A stretch of DNA of 64,000 nt from Steinernema hermaphroditum. Taxonomy: Eukaryota > Nematoda > Chromadorea > Rhabditida > Steinernematidae. Location: NCBI GenBank assembly GCA_030435675.1, contig CM059623.1:12680092-12744091 (forward strand). The letters run 5' to 3'. The number at the start of each line of letters is the position of its first letter. Positions within the stretch are counted from its first letter, which is position 1. Shown here one piece after another: positions 35,224-46,952 of this stretch. Position numbers and translations under genes: made by a program. Below the pieces are notes generated by a model. That model did not search any database and was not told where the DNA came from. It was given only the letters and a program-made list of their open reading frames with translations.

Positions 35224-36251
35224 TTATTCTGACAAATACTCGTGACAAGTTAGGCACCGTGTAGATCTACAGAAATCATGAGTATCGAGCATTAATTGAT
35301 CGTTTAAAAGCCTGCAGGTAGCCACAGATTTTCGGGTTCTATGCTTAAGATAGTACACTTTTCTATCAGAATTGTCTGATTGCAGCATCATAACATCCTT
35401 CAATAGGTCTTCAATCCGACTCGAGCCCGACGATGATCTTATCTGCTTTTTTGTGAATAGACGGGCGATGAAACGCACAAATCTCAAGTGCCATCGATCC
35501 CTCACTTTAGGTGGTGACTGTTCGTCGTTTGATATGGTATAAACCAATCTGCACTGGTGGCTTTCGGTCACTTTCCAAAATTCCAAAACATCGGCGAAGA
35601 ATCCGTTTTGGTGGAAAACACTTTGGCAATCCGCATATCTCTTCCTACCCGCAGAAGAAATTTCTTGAGGTACAGTACTACAGTGGCAGGCCATACTCCA
35701 AGTAGACTTACTTCCTCTAGAATCGGATTGTTGTCGATGTGCGCCGACAGGAAATCTTCGGTTATTTGGCCAACGTAATAGAACCAGAGGCGAGCAAAGT
35801 AGCATTTTTTGAAAAGACCTTCCATCACCCAGGCTTGCTCCCTGGAAGGCTGTAATGAAATTAATTCCGCACCAGCATCGACACACTGCGATAGTATTTT
35901 CACTAGACTGTCGTGTTCATCTTCTTCTATGGAAAACGATTCGTCAGTATCTCTTGCGGCTGGATGTGGATCCACCGACATGAAACGTAGAAAGCGTCGA
36001 TCGATCTGTCCCAATTCTTGAAGCGTTGTCTGCCTATCGTCACATCTAAAACTGACTTTGAATCGCCCTTGAACCTTCTTGACAAGGACATTATAATATC
36101 GGCGGTTTTGAGTATGAAGTTGGATGACAACCTTCCAAATTGTATTTCCGCTGACAGTGTCCACTAAAGGGGGTTTCCGCGGAGGTGTCAGAGTGTCCTT
36201 CCCAAGTAGTTGAACGACGGAGTCAACGAATATGAAAGGAACGATGTCCAT
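35224..36251 (-). CDS. nematode F-box-like family protein
   Basis: The start MDIVPFIFVDSVVQLLGKD at 36251 is typical of a nematode family with a degenerate F-box-like N-terminus, followed by W...VIQLHTQNRRYYNVLVKK and an alpha/beta C-terminal region (ITEDFLSAHIDNNPILEE). A strong donor (GAA/GTAAGT, 35711) follows LEE. The C-terminal part (FHQNGFFADVLEFWK, then YYLKHRTRKS) is in another frame and reaches a stop at 35224. The two can be joined in phase by a 71-nt intron ending GGTAGGAAG; the better-looking acceptor 23 nt earlier gives the wrong phase. So the gene is intact only if the weaker acceptor is used; otherwise it has a frameshift. Function is unknown beyond a possible ubiquitin-ligase adaptor. 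Confidence 0.65.
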
Positions 36252-36368
36252 GGTTGCGAATGGCGAGTGGTGGGTTACGCGTAGATGGTCGGTATCGCAT
36301 CGGTATGATCGATGTGTGAGTGTGTGTTTTGAACAGAGACGTGTTTCACACAACTTAGACTGTACCAT

Positions 36369-37510
36369 TTCTTTTTGTTTTCGTAGTTTGGCGAATCGAA
36401 TGCTCTTTGTCCGATTTTTGCATAGATGATTCTTGTTGCTAACGCTGATCCATCCGAGCTAACTCATTTACTTTATTGCAAACGATGCGGATGTTATATA
36501 CACGTTTAAACATAAACACAGACGGCATATTCCTTCGCGAGCGTGCAGTCATTCAAACATACAAAGTGGATTTCCATGCTAGAGAAATGACAGTCGTTGA
36601 CAAGTTGTTACAATTCTATTTTATGACAGAACTCTTTATGCTATCGAGGAACACGATATCCAAATGAAAAGCGGCGCTTCCATTAGTTTGTGCGGGTGTC
36701 AAAGCGAATCTAGTGGAAGCGCGGCGGTGGAGAACAACTGATGGAGCGGGATCACATTTACAGTTTGGTTGGAGGCGCACATTTCGGAGTTGTAGTGCAT
36801 CTTCGGCGGCTTCCATGAAGGAGCACGGGCCGAATCAAAATGGAATTCAACCCGAGCGGATCCAAATTACTCATAATAACAGATCCCATGAGTTAGAATT
36901 GCAGAGACAAAGAGCTGATTCCGATAGAGGCTGTCTACCGGCCCCAAAACCGGTTCCACACCTTGCAAGTGAACAGAATTATTGAGAATTACAGTGTGTT
37001 CCAATCCATCGCCTACCAAGATAAAATATTTATCCACTTAGAGGTTGTTGATGTTGAGCAGCAAGAATACAGATCTATAACCAATTCAGACGACCAAAGA
37101 GAGCTCTTTGTAAACAAAGAAAAAATACGTAAATTTTTTAAAACGAAGAGCTACTTTAGGGGTATAGAAAACTGTGGTCCAGTCCATTATAAGGGAATTT
37201 TCAGGTTTATGACTGAATAAGACTGAATAAGTAGCTTGTCTCGAACACAGCGCTGTTTTCAAAATTCCGGTTTGAGCAGTGTTCGCCGTACGGCAGAATA
37301 ACGTGTGCATCGATTTGTTGCTCTTTGCTCTGCTCACGAACTCACAACGGTTTTCTGGTGTGTATGCTAGCTTTTTCGGTACTGTAATTAGTGTCCAACA
37401 CATTCCATCCCTCTCACGAATTAATGATAGTCCTTTTCCAATGTACCAATGTTTAGAACAAGAAAAAAGTACAGAAGAAAGGTCCCAGCTCAGCGGCTAC
37501 CGTACTCACC
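36369..37510. other. intergenic, no firm gene
   Basis: This region separates the divergent F-box-like gene and the small membrane protein. A few open frames exist but none carries recognisable motifs or paired splice sites. Confidence 0.4.
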
Positions 37511-37824
37511 ATGGCCGGCCTTTTCATCTGCGGAGCAATGCTCATCTTGAGCGGGATTATCGTTCTCATTCAGGCAAGTACCATCGATCTAATCTCGTCT
37601 CATTTAATTCGACTCAGCAAAGAGAAATCGAATTCATAATCACCGGCTGCATCTTCATGGGCCTCGGCATATTGATGGTGTTCATCTGCCTGGTGCTCCA
37701 ATGGAAGAATGTGGTGAAATATTTCCTGGATCTCAACCGTGATCTCTACTTCATCAGCATGAGCGAAGGTAGGAAGATGGGACTAGAAGAACGGAGTAAT
37801 CTGCCTATTCCGAACAGCGACTGA
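37511..37824 (+). CDS. small two-helix membrane protein, GC-AG intron
   Basis: Exon 1 (37511-37573) encodes one hydrophobic helix, MAGLFICGAMLILSGIIVLI. Exon 2 (37618-37824) continues with QREIEF and a second helix (FIITGCIFMGLGILMVFICL), then a cytosolic-looking tail. The total is 89 residues. The 44-nt intron starts CAG/GCAAGT and ends CTCAG, a GC-AG intron. Its length matches the local norm, and alternative GT sites destroy the second helix, which supports it. A further splice near 37769 (GAAG/GTAGGA ... AACAG) could replace the last 15 residues. I do not recognise the family; two-helix hairpin proteins of this size occur in nematodes. Confidence 0.65.
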
Positions 37825-38281
37825 CGTGCCTTTTTGGTGTAAAAATGCGATAAAGTCTTCCCATAAAACCTTCCTCAAGGTTGCCTTTTTAGTGTCTTTT
37901 AGACTTCTTTCGTGTTTCCTACTGTTATTCCAATTGGATGTGGTATTCACAATATGACAGCTGCTTGGAATTTAAAGCGTCGTTCCACCGACATGGTATT
38001 ATCTTGAGATGCCAGCGAAATCTGATCGTATAGCCTCCATCATCATAAGAGGTCCTAAGGGGGTTCTGCAATGAAGAAAAAGTGGACGTTCGTGTGAAAG
38101 TTTGCGAACAACGTCGGCGCCAAATGGTCCACCCGAATCGAAGAATGGAGGCTTCCGATCACGCGCCCGTTGGGAAGACTGATGACTGAGGCCTCCTTGC
38201 GGAGCAATTCACTCCAGACAGGCGTTAGGCACATAAACGTCTGCCTGCAACAATACACCATCGGTCACCTATCACACATGC

Positions 38282-38353
38282 TCCCATGTGGTCTAGTGGT
38301 TAGGATTCGTGGCTTTCACCCACGCGGCCCGGGTTCGATTCCCGGCATGGGAA
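38282..38353 (+). tRNA. tRNA-Glu (TTC)
   Basis: The 72-nt cloverleaf begins TCCCATG and ends CATGGGA plus discriminator A. The D arm is typical (TGGTCTAGTGGTTAGGA). The anticodon stem CGTGG/CCACG encloses CTTTCAC, giving TTC at 38315-38317. The T arm carries GGTTCGATTCC. An A-run and a T-run follow directly. Confidence 0.97.
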
Positions 38354-39790
38354 AACATTTTTACAAATTTTTATCAAACAACTCGTATAGCTCTTATGTT
38401 GTATCGCATGTTCCAAACGTTATAATTGTGATTCGGCCTACGTTCCAATAAACGACGGGTTGGAACGGCTGCTCCTTAGATTCGACCAGCCCAGATCGAC
38501 TGCTAGGCAAGAGAGGCAGACGGCTGCTCTCCATCGTCACCACCGAACTGGTCCTCGAGCAAACTACAGAACTCAAAAGCCAAACGAAACATCAGCTGCC
38601 ACATTATCTTTCCACTACTTATTTGATCCCCTCCAATCCCCCTGATAATTATGATTATTCATCGAAAAAAAAAAATATAATTACCACTAACATCTAAAAA
38701 CATCGCGATTGCACAACATTGCACAACGGCCGACAGAGTTGTGCAATGGGTGATCGATTGCGCCCCGTGTGCGGCTGGAAATCGACTGTCCCGTGATTCC
38801 CGAGGATGCGCTGTTTCGAGCTATTGTACACCGAGATTGACGTGATCTGACTGCTCGAATTGCGGTGATTAATGTGCAGAATCTTCAATTTGTGTGTGAT
38901 TTTCAACGTGCTTCGTCACCCATCCACTCCGTTCTCTGCCCGAAAGCGTGTACTCTTTCTGTCTGACGCTCTTATCTCAAGTGAAAGAAGTTCTTCTACG
39001 AGCCACTTTTTTCGGATTTCGAATTCTTATTTTTTCCACAATTAAATGTCCCGTAGCGATAAGGTGTCGGGAATGCAGCATCAGACGTACTTCCCCTCAG
39101 AAGCCCTTTGCTAGCCATGTGGAGCTGGTGAAATAATGGTATTTAGGCATGGAGGAAGTGTCTCGTAGTCGGTCTTTTTGAAATTGACGATTTACATTTG
39201 TTGCTGGGACGTAACACGCTGAACTTTTATTTATTGAAGATTTGCATGGTAAAAGAAGCTAGTCAAAAAACGCAATGAGCCATAAGTTATGAACCATGGA
39301 AAAAAACTACGCAAGCATAAAAAAATCACGACATGGAAAAAAGATTTTTCTACAGGAATCAATCACATGAACGGTCCTTATTCTGTTTGAGCGAAATCTA
39401 CTCCTCGTCCAGGTTGTAAAATACATGATTTAACCTGTGCACTGTTTTTGCCTGTCGCAGTTTTACCTGACACCGCAGACCAAAATGGTAGCAGGTTATC
39501 GTGACGAGACATTTTCCTCAGTTTCCGACCTCATTTCTTTGTAGTTGCTCGTCTATCGATTCTCCTTTTAGGCGTCTCGTCTAAACATCTCTTCTAGGAG
39601 TTTGAGTTGAGATTAATGGAAGTTCGCTGTTCAGCCATGTTTCAGTGCTTTTGTTTCCCATTCGCGCCGATTTTGATCGTTTCTCCGTGGTTGTTTTTGC
39701 TATGATTTTATCAGCTGTCTCCTTTTGTAGCTTCAAAGTCTGAAAATGAGACGTCTCAATGACATTCTTTTTGTTTTCAGGGTAGAAACC
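38354..39790. other. intergenic, no gene seen
   Basis: No credible exon is found. The right end supplies the 5' region of the F-box-like gene, including a TTTTCAG acceptor just before 39781, likely a trans-splice site. Confidence 0.45.
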
Positions 39791-41686
39791 ATGGACCTAT
39801 TGCCTTATGCCGTGGTGGACCACTTGGCGCACTATCTGTTTCGCGACGATATAGCGGCCATCGCGCGGATCGCTTCTGACTCTGTCAACCTTGAAAACTG
39901 GAGTTCAGTAGCCGAAGACCATCTGAGGCAGCGTTATCTGCTCGATGTCGACGTCTACATCGCAGATCTAGACGAAGCAGATAAGAAAACAAAAGGCCGA
40001 ACGATCCAGCTCTCCGTAATGAAGCGTCAGTTCAGCGGAGAAGCTGTAGAACCGTGGAACTTCAAGAAGCGCATCTTCGCATGGATCGCCAGCGTTCGAA
40101 TTCATGCGTTCCCGAGCGATCTGCTCGAAACGCATCGACCGTCGAGCATAGAAGAAGTTATGCGCGTCATTAGCCTCCCCGTGGCTACGGGTGTTGCTTC
40201 TTCGTTACGCGTCGAAGGCTTCAACCCTCCCGAAATGGACATCGCTCTGAAGATGCTCAAACCCGTACAGAAGACGTTCTCCAAAGTCGGATTTTACGCG
40301 TGCGAAAACGGCTTCCAGCTCAAGGTGGAAGACTTCGTCTCCGCATACGTCAGCCAAGAAGCGCAGCTGCAGTATCTCTACGTCGGCTGCACCTCCAACA
40401 TCAGCAAAGAACAACTCGCTGAAACGGTTGTTTCGCTGCTGACCAAGAAGAGGAAAACGCCGCTAAAAGTCAAGATTCCAACAACGTTCTTTGGCAAACG
40501 CGAAGTCGATCTGTTCGTTGAGAAGTGGCAGCAGTCGGACGGATCTTTTGAGACCGAAAAGGAGTTCATTTGGTGGGCTTGTGACGATGAGTGGCAGAAT
40601 ATCGATCGTCAGAGGAAGTCGGCTGTCCGATACATAGCCCACGCGAGCAGACGCTCTTCATTGTGTCTGACGCGTCACGGATTCTCCGTTGTGAACTTCA
40701 AGCTTGAGGTTAGTTTTTGTCTATTTGTCTCGCAGACGCAGAGTTGTCTGAAACTGACCGACGATCGATCGCTGTATTCCATCGTACGAATTAGTGTGTC
40801 CGCTGGTGTCTGAATCCCAATTCTGTCTAATAGACGTTTCCGCATCGATCCACCGCTCAATCACTGAGGCTGGATTGTCTGTAGGCAGGGTCTAGAATGT
40901 TTTTCTGATTTTGATGATTCTTACAGTAATCCATTTCAGCACTTACGCGTCAATTTCGAATGGATCGACTCTCTCATAGGCGACTGGAAGAAAGGCGATG
41001 GATTTTACGTTCATCGCACGGATTGGCAGATCAAACTTGTTCTGGAATCATTAGACGAATGGCAGAAACTCGTATCGAAACACGGCCCACTCGCAAGGAA
41101 GGGAAGCTCCCCCGTCATCTCCATTGCTCATCCAGCAAATTTCGTTTCGTTGGATCTGTGTCGATGGAACGCTGACAGGATTGGCTCCAGAGGAGGTTTA
41201 CTGGTTGAGCTTAAAGTGAAGGTTGGCTGCGTATATAAATTTGGTACTTTTATGGCACATTTATAGCATGAGAAGTTGAGCGACTTGAAGCTGGGAGAAC
41301 TCATCGTTGACTGGAAAGATGGTTGCGGTGATTACGTTGTTAATGAACAAAGCAAGGTTGAATTTGCGTTGCGGAGGCCGTCATGGGACAGACTGTCAAA
41401 TGCTCGATCGGGTCAAGTTGTCTACAACCATCCTACAGCGGATCGTCGTCTTTTGATCAAACCACTCATCGAATGTCAATCATCTCTGGTAGTTCGTGCC
41501 GCAGTCGTTGGAGTAGACTCTGAGGTTCGTTTGTAGACAGTCATTTGCTAACACAGACTTCTAAGAGCGGTGTAATAGTATCTGTCTGTTCAAATCTGAA
41601 GGCCTAGTGCATATATTCACGATAATTCTTTTCAGGTCGTCACCAAGTGGAACCTTCACCACTTATTTGGAGCGCTCAGCGTATAG
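39791..41686 (+). CDS. nematode F-box-like family protein, four exons
   Basis: Exons 39791-40708, 40940-41221, 41267-41524 and 41636-41686 are all phase 0 and give 502 residues. The start MDLLPYAVVDHLAHYLFRDD matches the family seen at 36251. The first exon ends in a helical/strand region. Exons 2 and 3 each encode a similar short beta-rich module (WIDSLIGDWKKGDGFYV and KLGELIVDWKDGCGDYV), suggesting an internal duplication. The protein ends HHLFGALSV. The ATG follows TTTTCAGGGTAGAAACC, consistent with a trans-spliced leader or a short 5' UTR exon. All splice sites are GT-AG, and introns 1 and 3 are longer (231 and 111 nt). The function is not known; an adaptor or recognition role is inferred from the family. 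Confidence 0.85.
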
Positions 41687-42061
41687 GAACGCCTTTGTTT
41701 CCTATTTGTTTTTACCCATACTGTAGATTTTGTTACAATCATAATGTATAAAAACTAACCAATCAGATCGATAATGTGGTAGACAAATGACATGCAGATA
41801 TTCGGCGCCTCGTCTAGTCAAAAAGCCCATACCGCTTTACCCCATCCACGCACACTTCTGAGCAGTCCAGCGCCAATACAAGAAAGCCTAGAAAGTCACA
41901 GGCAAAACAGCCTATTTATAGCGTTATTAACAAAAATATTATACTCACAAACAACCACCAAATGAACAACTCATATCGTAAGCAGAAAAAAAAGAAAAGT
42001 CAGTCCCAACATTTGCGCAACAAATCACTGCGATGTGTCGATGACGCTCTCGGTAACGCTA
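41687..42061. other. convergent intergenic region
   Basis: This gap between the F-box-like gene and rab-6 holds their 3' flanks. Nothing else is recognised. Confidence 0.5.
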
Positions 42062-43502
<1,441 letters not shown>

Positions 43503-43649
43503 TCACATAGAAGACTGGCTGCAGATATCCCAGACATGTAGATTGTCCTTTCTACCTGCGCACACCAGTTCCACCGAGATCGGATTCCCGTGGTCGATGA
43601 GCCCTTCCGCCAAGATGATGTCTCCTCTCCCGAACCCACACTTTGGATG
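43503..43649 (-). pseudogene. possible WD40-repeat fragment
   Basis: A 48-codon frame ends with a WD40-like motif (LVCAGRKDNLHVWDI). No start codon or upstream exon with matching phase was found, and a TGA lies just upstream. It may be the last exon of an unseen gene or a relic. An alternative splice inside it gives a different tail ending NGQPPAMTNPQH. Confidence 0.25.
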
Positions 43650-43906
43650 ATCTTGTCATGTAATTACATTCCTGGAATCATGCAATTCCAGCCAGGAACC
43701 AGCAAAGAACTTCCCGGATCATGTATCACACGCGATTTCGTAACCACCCCAAGAGTGTCTCTCGCTCAAACTGGCGCAAGTGTATGTCTCCAAATGACAA
43801 ATCACCGCACTTTTGCAAATTGCACGTTGAACGCTACCCGAGCTCCGATATCCGGTTATTACACGCCTCGCCGGATGGAAATTGCCAGAGTAGAGAGCGT
43901 TCCGCC

Positions 43907-44454
43907 ATGAAGTGGATATGTCTCTTTGTCGCTCTCTTTTGCTCTATTCCAGCGGGCTATTCGCTCAACTGCTATGCTTGTCAGTTCTCTTTCAACGACG
44001 TCTACGACCCGGAAAACCGAGATGGCTGGTGTGCCAATGAGACGCTTCTTGAGCTCAGAACTGAGGACACGGTGAAACCCTGCGCTCCTTGGGAGAAATT
44101 CTGCGTTGTAAGAACGTGTCAGTAGAGCCTTGATCAATGGAGCCATTGCAGACGGCTGTGACGACGTTTCTCGGCTCCTTTACATCAGTTTCCAGGAGTT
44201 GTGCCGAGCATTGTAATGCCTTCTGCGAGGCAATCGGATATGGCACTGATCAGGTGGGCAAGGGACGAGGATACTCTTCAAGATAGTCTTCTTAGGTGAC
44301 CTGTGACGACTGCTGTGATAGTGACCGATGTAACAAGAACTTCTCTGTGGAGTATTACGCCTCGATGATGAAGAAGCAGTACACGTCGTGGACAACTCCT
44401 CTGCCCGGGGAGTTGAAGTTCAACCGCGCCAAAGGAATACGCTTCCCTTATTAG
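43907..44454 (+). CDS. secreted or GPI-type Ly6/uPAR-like protein
   Basis: Three phase-0 exons (43907-44107, 44152-44253, 44296-44454; introns 44 and 42 nt) give 153 residues. A signal peptide (MKWICLFVALFCSIPAGYS) precedes LNCYACQF, the typical start of a three-finger Ly6 fold (CxxC). Further cysteines follow, and the domain closes with DDCCDSDRCN, the CC-x4-CN signature of the Ly6 superfamily. The tail after the domain is polar and ends without a clear hydrophobic GPI-attachment segment, so secretion is likelier than GPI anchoring. Nematode Ly6 proteins act in neurons and secretion; the specific role here is unknown. It lies about 255 bp upstream of the next gene on the same strand. Confidence 0.88.
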
Positions 44455-44709
44455 ACCGCGTTTCTAAGGATTCAGATATTCTACTTTTTCAATTATAAAC
44501 GTTCTATATTTGACCACGGAGCCATAAAGCTGTGAAGCGTTAAGTGCCTTAAGAAACCTGACAGTGTCCCTAACCCACACACATTGATTCACGAGGGACA
44601 ATTCCCCTGTATCTCTTCAGACAGTCTAATTATCCTCTTACGTCTGCATCTGCATCAGGCCTCACCTCTCAGTTGGTCGCTGATAGCTTGTTACGATCGG
44701 TTGTATGAC

Positions 44710-45420
44710 ATGAGCGCTGCTCGCATCACGTTGTTGCTGGCATCGGTGATCATCCTTCTTCAGTGCAGCGTGGTCGAGTCTGACGACGGAAAAGAAGGTA
44801 GGTGATCGCTTCTGAAATGTGCCTATATTTTCGTTGCAGAGCTTCTTAAGTACCGCGTCTACGACTACACCGGCGAGAAACGTCTGTGGATCAATGCATC
44901 CGGCAAATTCCGCTACTACACGGTGTTCGAAGATGCTAAAAGGAAGATTATAGCGGCCAACGCTAACTGGTGCGCGTTGGGAGTTGAGCTCCGCAAGGAT
45001 GCTGTCCCTTCTTGTAGGCTGGCATTCCTCACGCTCCTAGTGAAAGTGCCTATTTCAGATTGGACACCTTCGGAGCGCGCTTCATTTGACGAACTGATGA
45101 AGACTTACGATTGTGAGCATAGCAAAGCGCAAGGATTCTTTGACGCGAACAGAAGCAAACGCTTTGGAAAACTAGAGACGAATGGCGATAATTCTCTTAT
45201 CATTATCATCATTCTCAGTATCGTCATAGTTATTCTCTTCGCGGCAATCATCGTCATGGCCATCATATCATGTCTTGGAAAGGACCCAAAGAAGTCATCA
45301 CGCCGTCGAACTCGCAGGGATCGGAAAAGAAGTGAGAGTACCGAAAGCTCTAGAAGTTCTAAGATGTCCAAAACCGACAAGAAGGTTCGAAATAGTGGCT
45401 CAGATTCGTCGAGTGAATAA
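44710..45420 (+). CDS. single-pass membrane protein with basic tail
   Basis: Exon 1 (44710-44797) encodes a signal peptide (MSAARITLLLASVIILLQCS). Exon 2 starts at 44840. A 45-nt GT-AG intron at 45014-45058, with a strong TATTTCAG end, is also open in frame; removing it gives about 176 residues. A short lumenal domain with an NAS N-glycosylation site and few cysteines precedes one transmembrane helix (LIIIIILSIVIVILFAAIIVM). The cytosolic tail is Lys/Arg/Ser-rich (KKSSRRRTRRDRKRSESTES), ending SGSDSSSE. The topology is type I. I do not recognise the family. The gene sits between a Ly6-like gene and an RGG protein, all on the + strand. Confidence 0.78.
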
Positions 45421-45775
45421 ATAGTTACAATGTATCATCTGGTTTGCACAGTCACCCAGCGAAAACACAAACAGTGCTGATGTCAATGCAAAAATAAAGC
45501 ACCAAAATTTCATCGTAGACGAAGACAGTTTTCTGCAGGCGACTGGCAGTCTTTGGAGCTCACCTCAAACGCGGTGTGTGGCCATCGATTTTCGAATTTT
45601 CTCGTTTTTTTTTGTCCCGGCACGATTGTTTCTATCTACCGATCGGTTGATTTCTGCGTGTAGATGTTGATTTTTAGCTGTAATGCTTCTGAGCGAGGTT
45701 TTCGCATAGTTCCATTCACGTTCCGCGCTTTGCGAGTGTTTCAGGTCAGGAACTTAACGCTTGTTCATTTCAGAG

Positions 45776-46609
45776 ATGTTCCGTGGTGGTGATCCTCATC
45801 GTGGAAGACGCGAGCCGTTTGCCCAGCGTTCATCCATGGCGCCACAGGGTCAGAACCGAATTTTTGTGGATCGTCACCAGCCCGAATCGTCATTCACTTT
45901 GGCCTCTCTGCTCACGAAGACGAGAAACCGATTGGGCGGTCAAGGAGCAGCACCGCCCATGTCTCCCGTCGTCCCTCACAACGCTGAACCCCATAGTGGA
46001 CGCTTTTTGCCGCCACCCGTGGTTGATCGGGCGCCCATGATGGATCGGGCACCCATGCAGGATCGGGCACCCATCATGCAGGATCGGGCACCCATCATGC
46101 AGGATCGGGCACCCATCATGCAGGATCGGGCACCCATCATGCAGGATCGGGCACCCATCATGCAGGATCGGGCACCCATCATGCAGGATCGAGCGCCCAT
46201 GATGGATCGGGCACCCATGCTGCCGTTTATGAACGAAAACAACGATTCTCGAGGCGGGCGTGGAGGATGCAACCGTGGAGTCGGACGTGGTGGACGCGGC
46301 AGCAGAGGAGGAGGAGGACGTGGTAACTGTCGCGGACCTGGATCGTCTCCTAGTAAGCTTTCTCCCCATTTCATTCCTTTTTAATAGGTTCTTTTAGCCG
46401 GTCCCTCGCCCAGTATGGTTCATGCCTCATCACTCGGCGGTCCGCCTCCTTCCAACTACGGGCCAGTCGCTTCCTTCTCGTTTGAATCTCTTGTCCGCTC
46501 TCCTGCTCCCGTGGCCAAGGAGCTCCCAGCCGCTTGTTCGTCGTCGGTCGCCGCCAAGGAACTTCCAGTGAAGCGTCCTATCAAGCCGACGGTGCGTTAC
46601 TTCTTCTGA
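45776..46609 (+). CDS. RGG-box protein with DRAP heptad repeats
   Basis: Two exons (45776-46352 and 46398-46609, 45-nt intron ending TTTTAG) give 262 residues. The ATG is two bases after ATTTCAG, a likely trans-splice site. The N-terminal part is basic (RGGDPHRGRRE). The middle holds ten DRAP motifs, six of them in perfect IMQDRAP heptads, encoded by a 21-bp tandem repeat. A glycine/arginine-rich RGG box (GGRGGCNRGVGRGGRG) follows, then a Pro/Ser-rich tail ending RPIKPTVRYFF. RGG boxes bind RNA and drive condensates, so an RNA-granule role is plausible, but no RRM or other folded domain is present. The repeat is also open in other frames and on the other strand, because its length is a multiple of three. 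Confidence 0.8.
46022..46218 (+). repeat. 21-bp coding minisatellite (DRAP repeat)
   Basis: The unit is 21 bp, with two short variants at each end. The six central copies are identical or nearly so, which implies recent expansion or homogenisation and probable length polymorphism. It lies within the RGG protein gene. Confidence 0.95.
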
Positions 46610-46891
46610 AGTTCTTGTTATGAATTTGCATTTTTGTGCGCTACACGTTTTGTTTTACTTTGCTTGAAATGAAGTTGATGGGTGTGCTCTTGTGCTTTGT
46701 TATGTTCCTTGTTCGAGCTTTGTAAGCTCCATCTGTAGATGGTAAATGTTCTAGGGATAGAACAGCAGTTTGTGACCAGTTCAAGAAGACGTTCCAGTGG
46801 ATCGTAGGAGGCACGGGTCCGTCTCTACGCGTTTGTGTCCGTCTTCTGTTACCTTTCGCTACCCAGGGTACCCGTTTGTCGGGATACAGTC

Positions 46892-46952
46892 GCATTCGAG
46901 TCAGAAAACACTGAGTCGCGACTCACGACTTGAACTCGAAATTCCAACCCTA
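46892..46952. mobile_element. degenerate short relative of the hAT/GAGTC element
   Basis: The left part GCATTCGAGTCAGAAAAC repeats the inner left end of the element at 6519-6536, and the right part TCCAACCCTA repeats its right terminus. GAGTC-type words lie between. The left terminal repeat is lost, and I see no target duplication. Confidence 0.7.

Noticed and set aside
45890..46374. Antisense open frames of 130-160 residues
   Set aside because: The 21-bp coding repeat keeps all frames open; there is no independent splice or start evidence.
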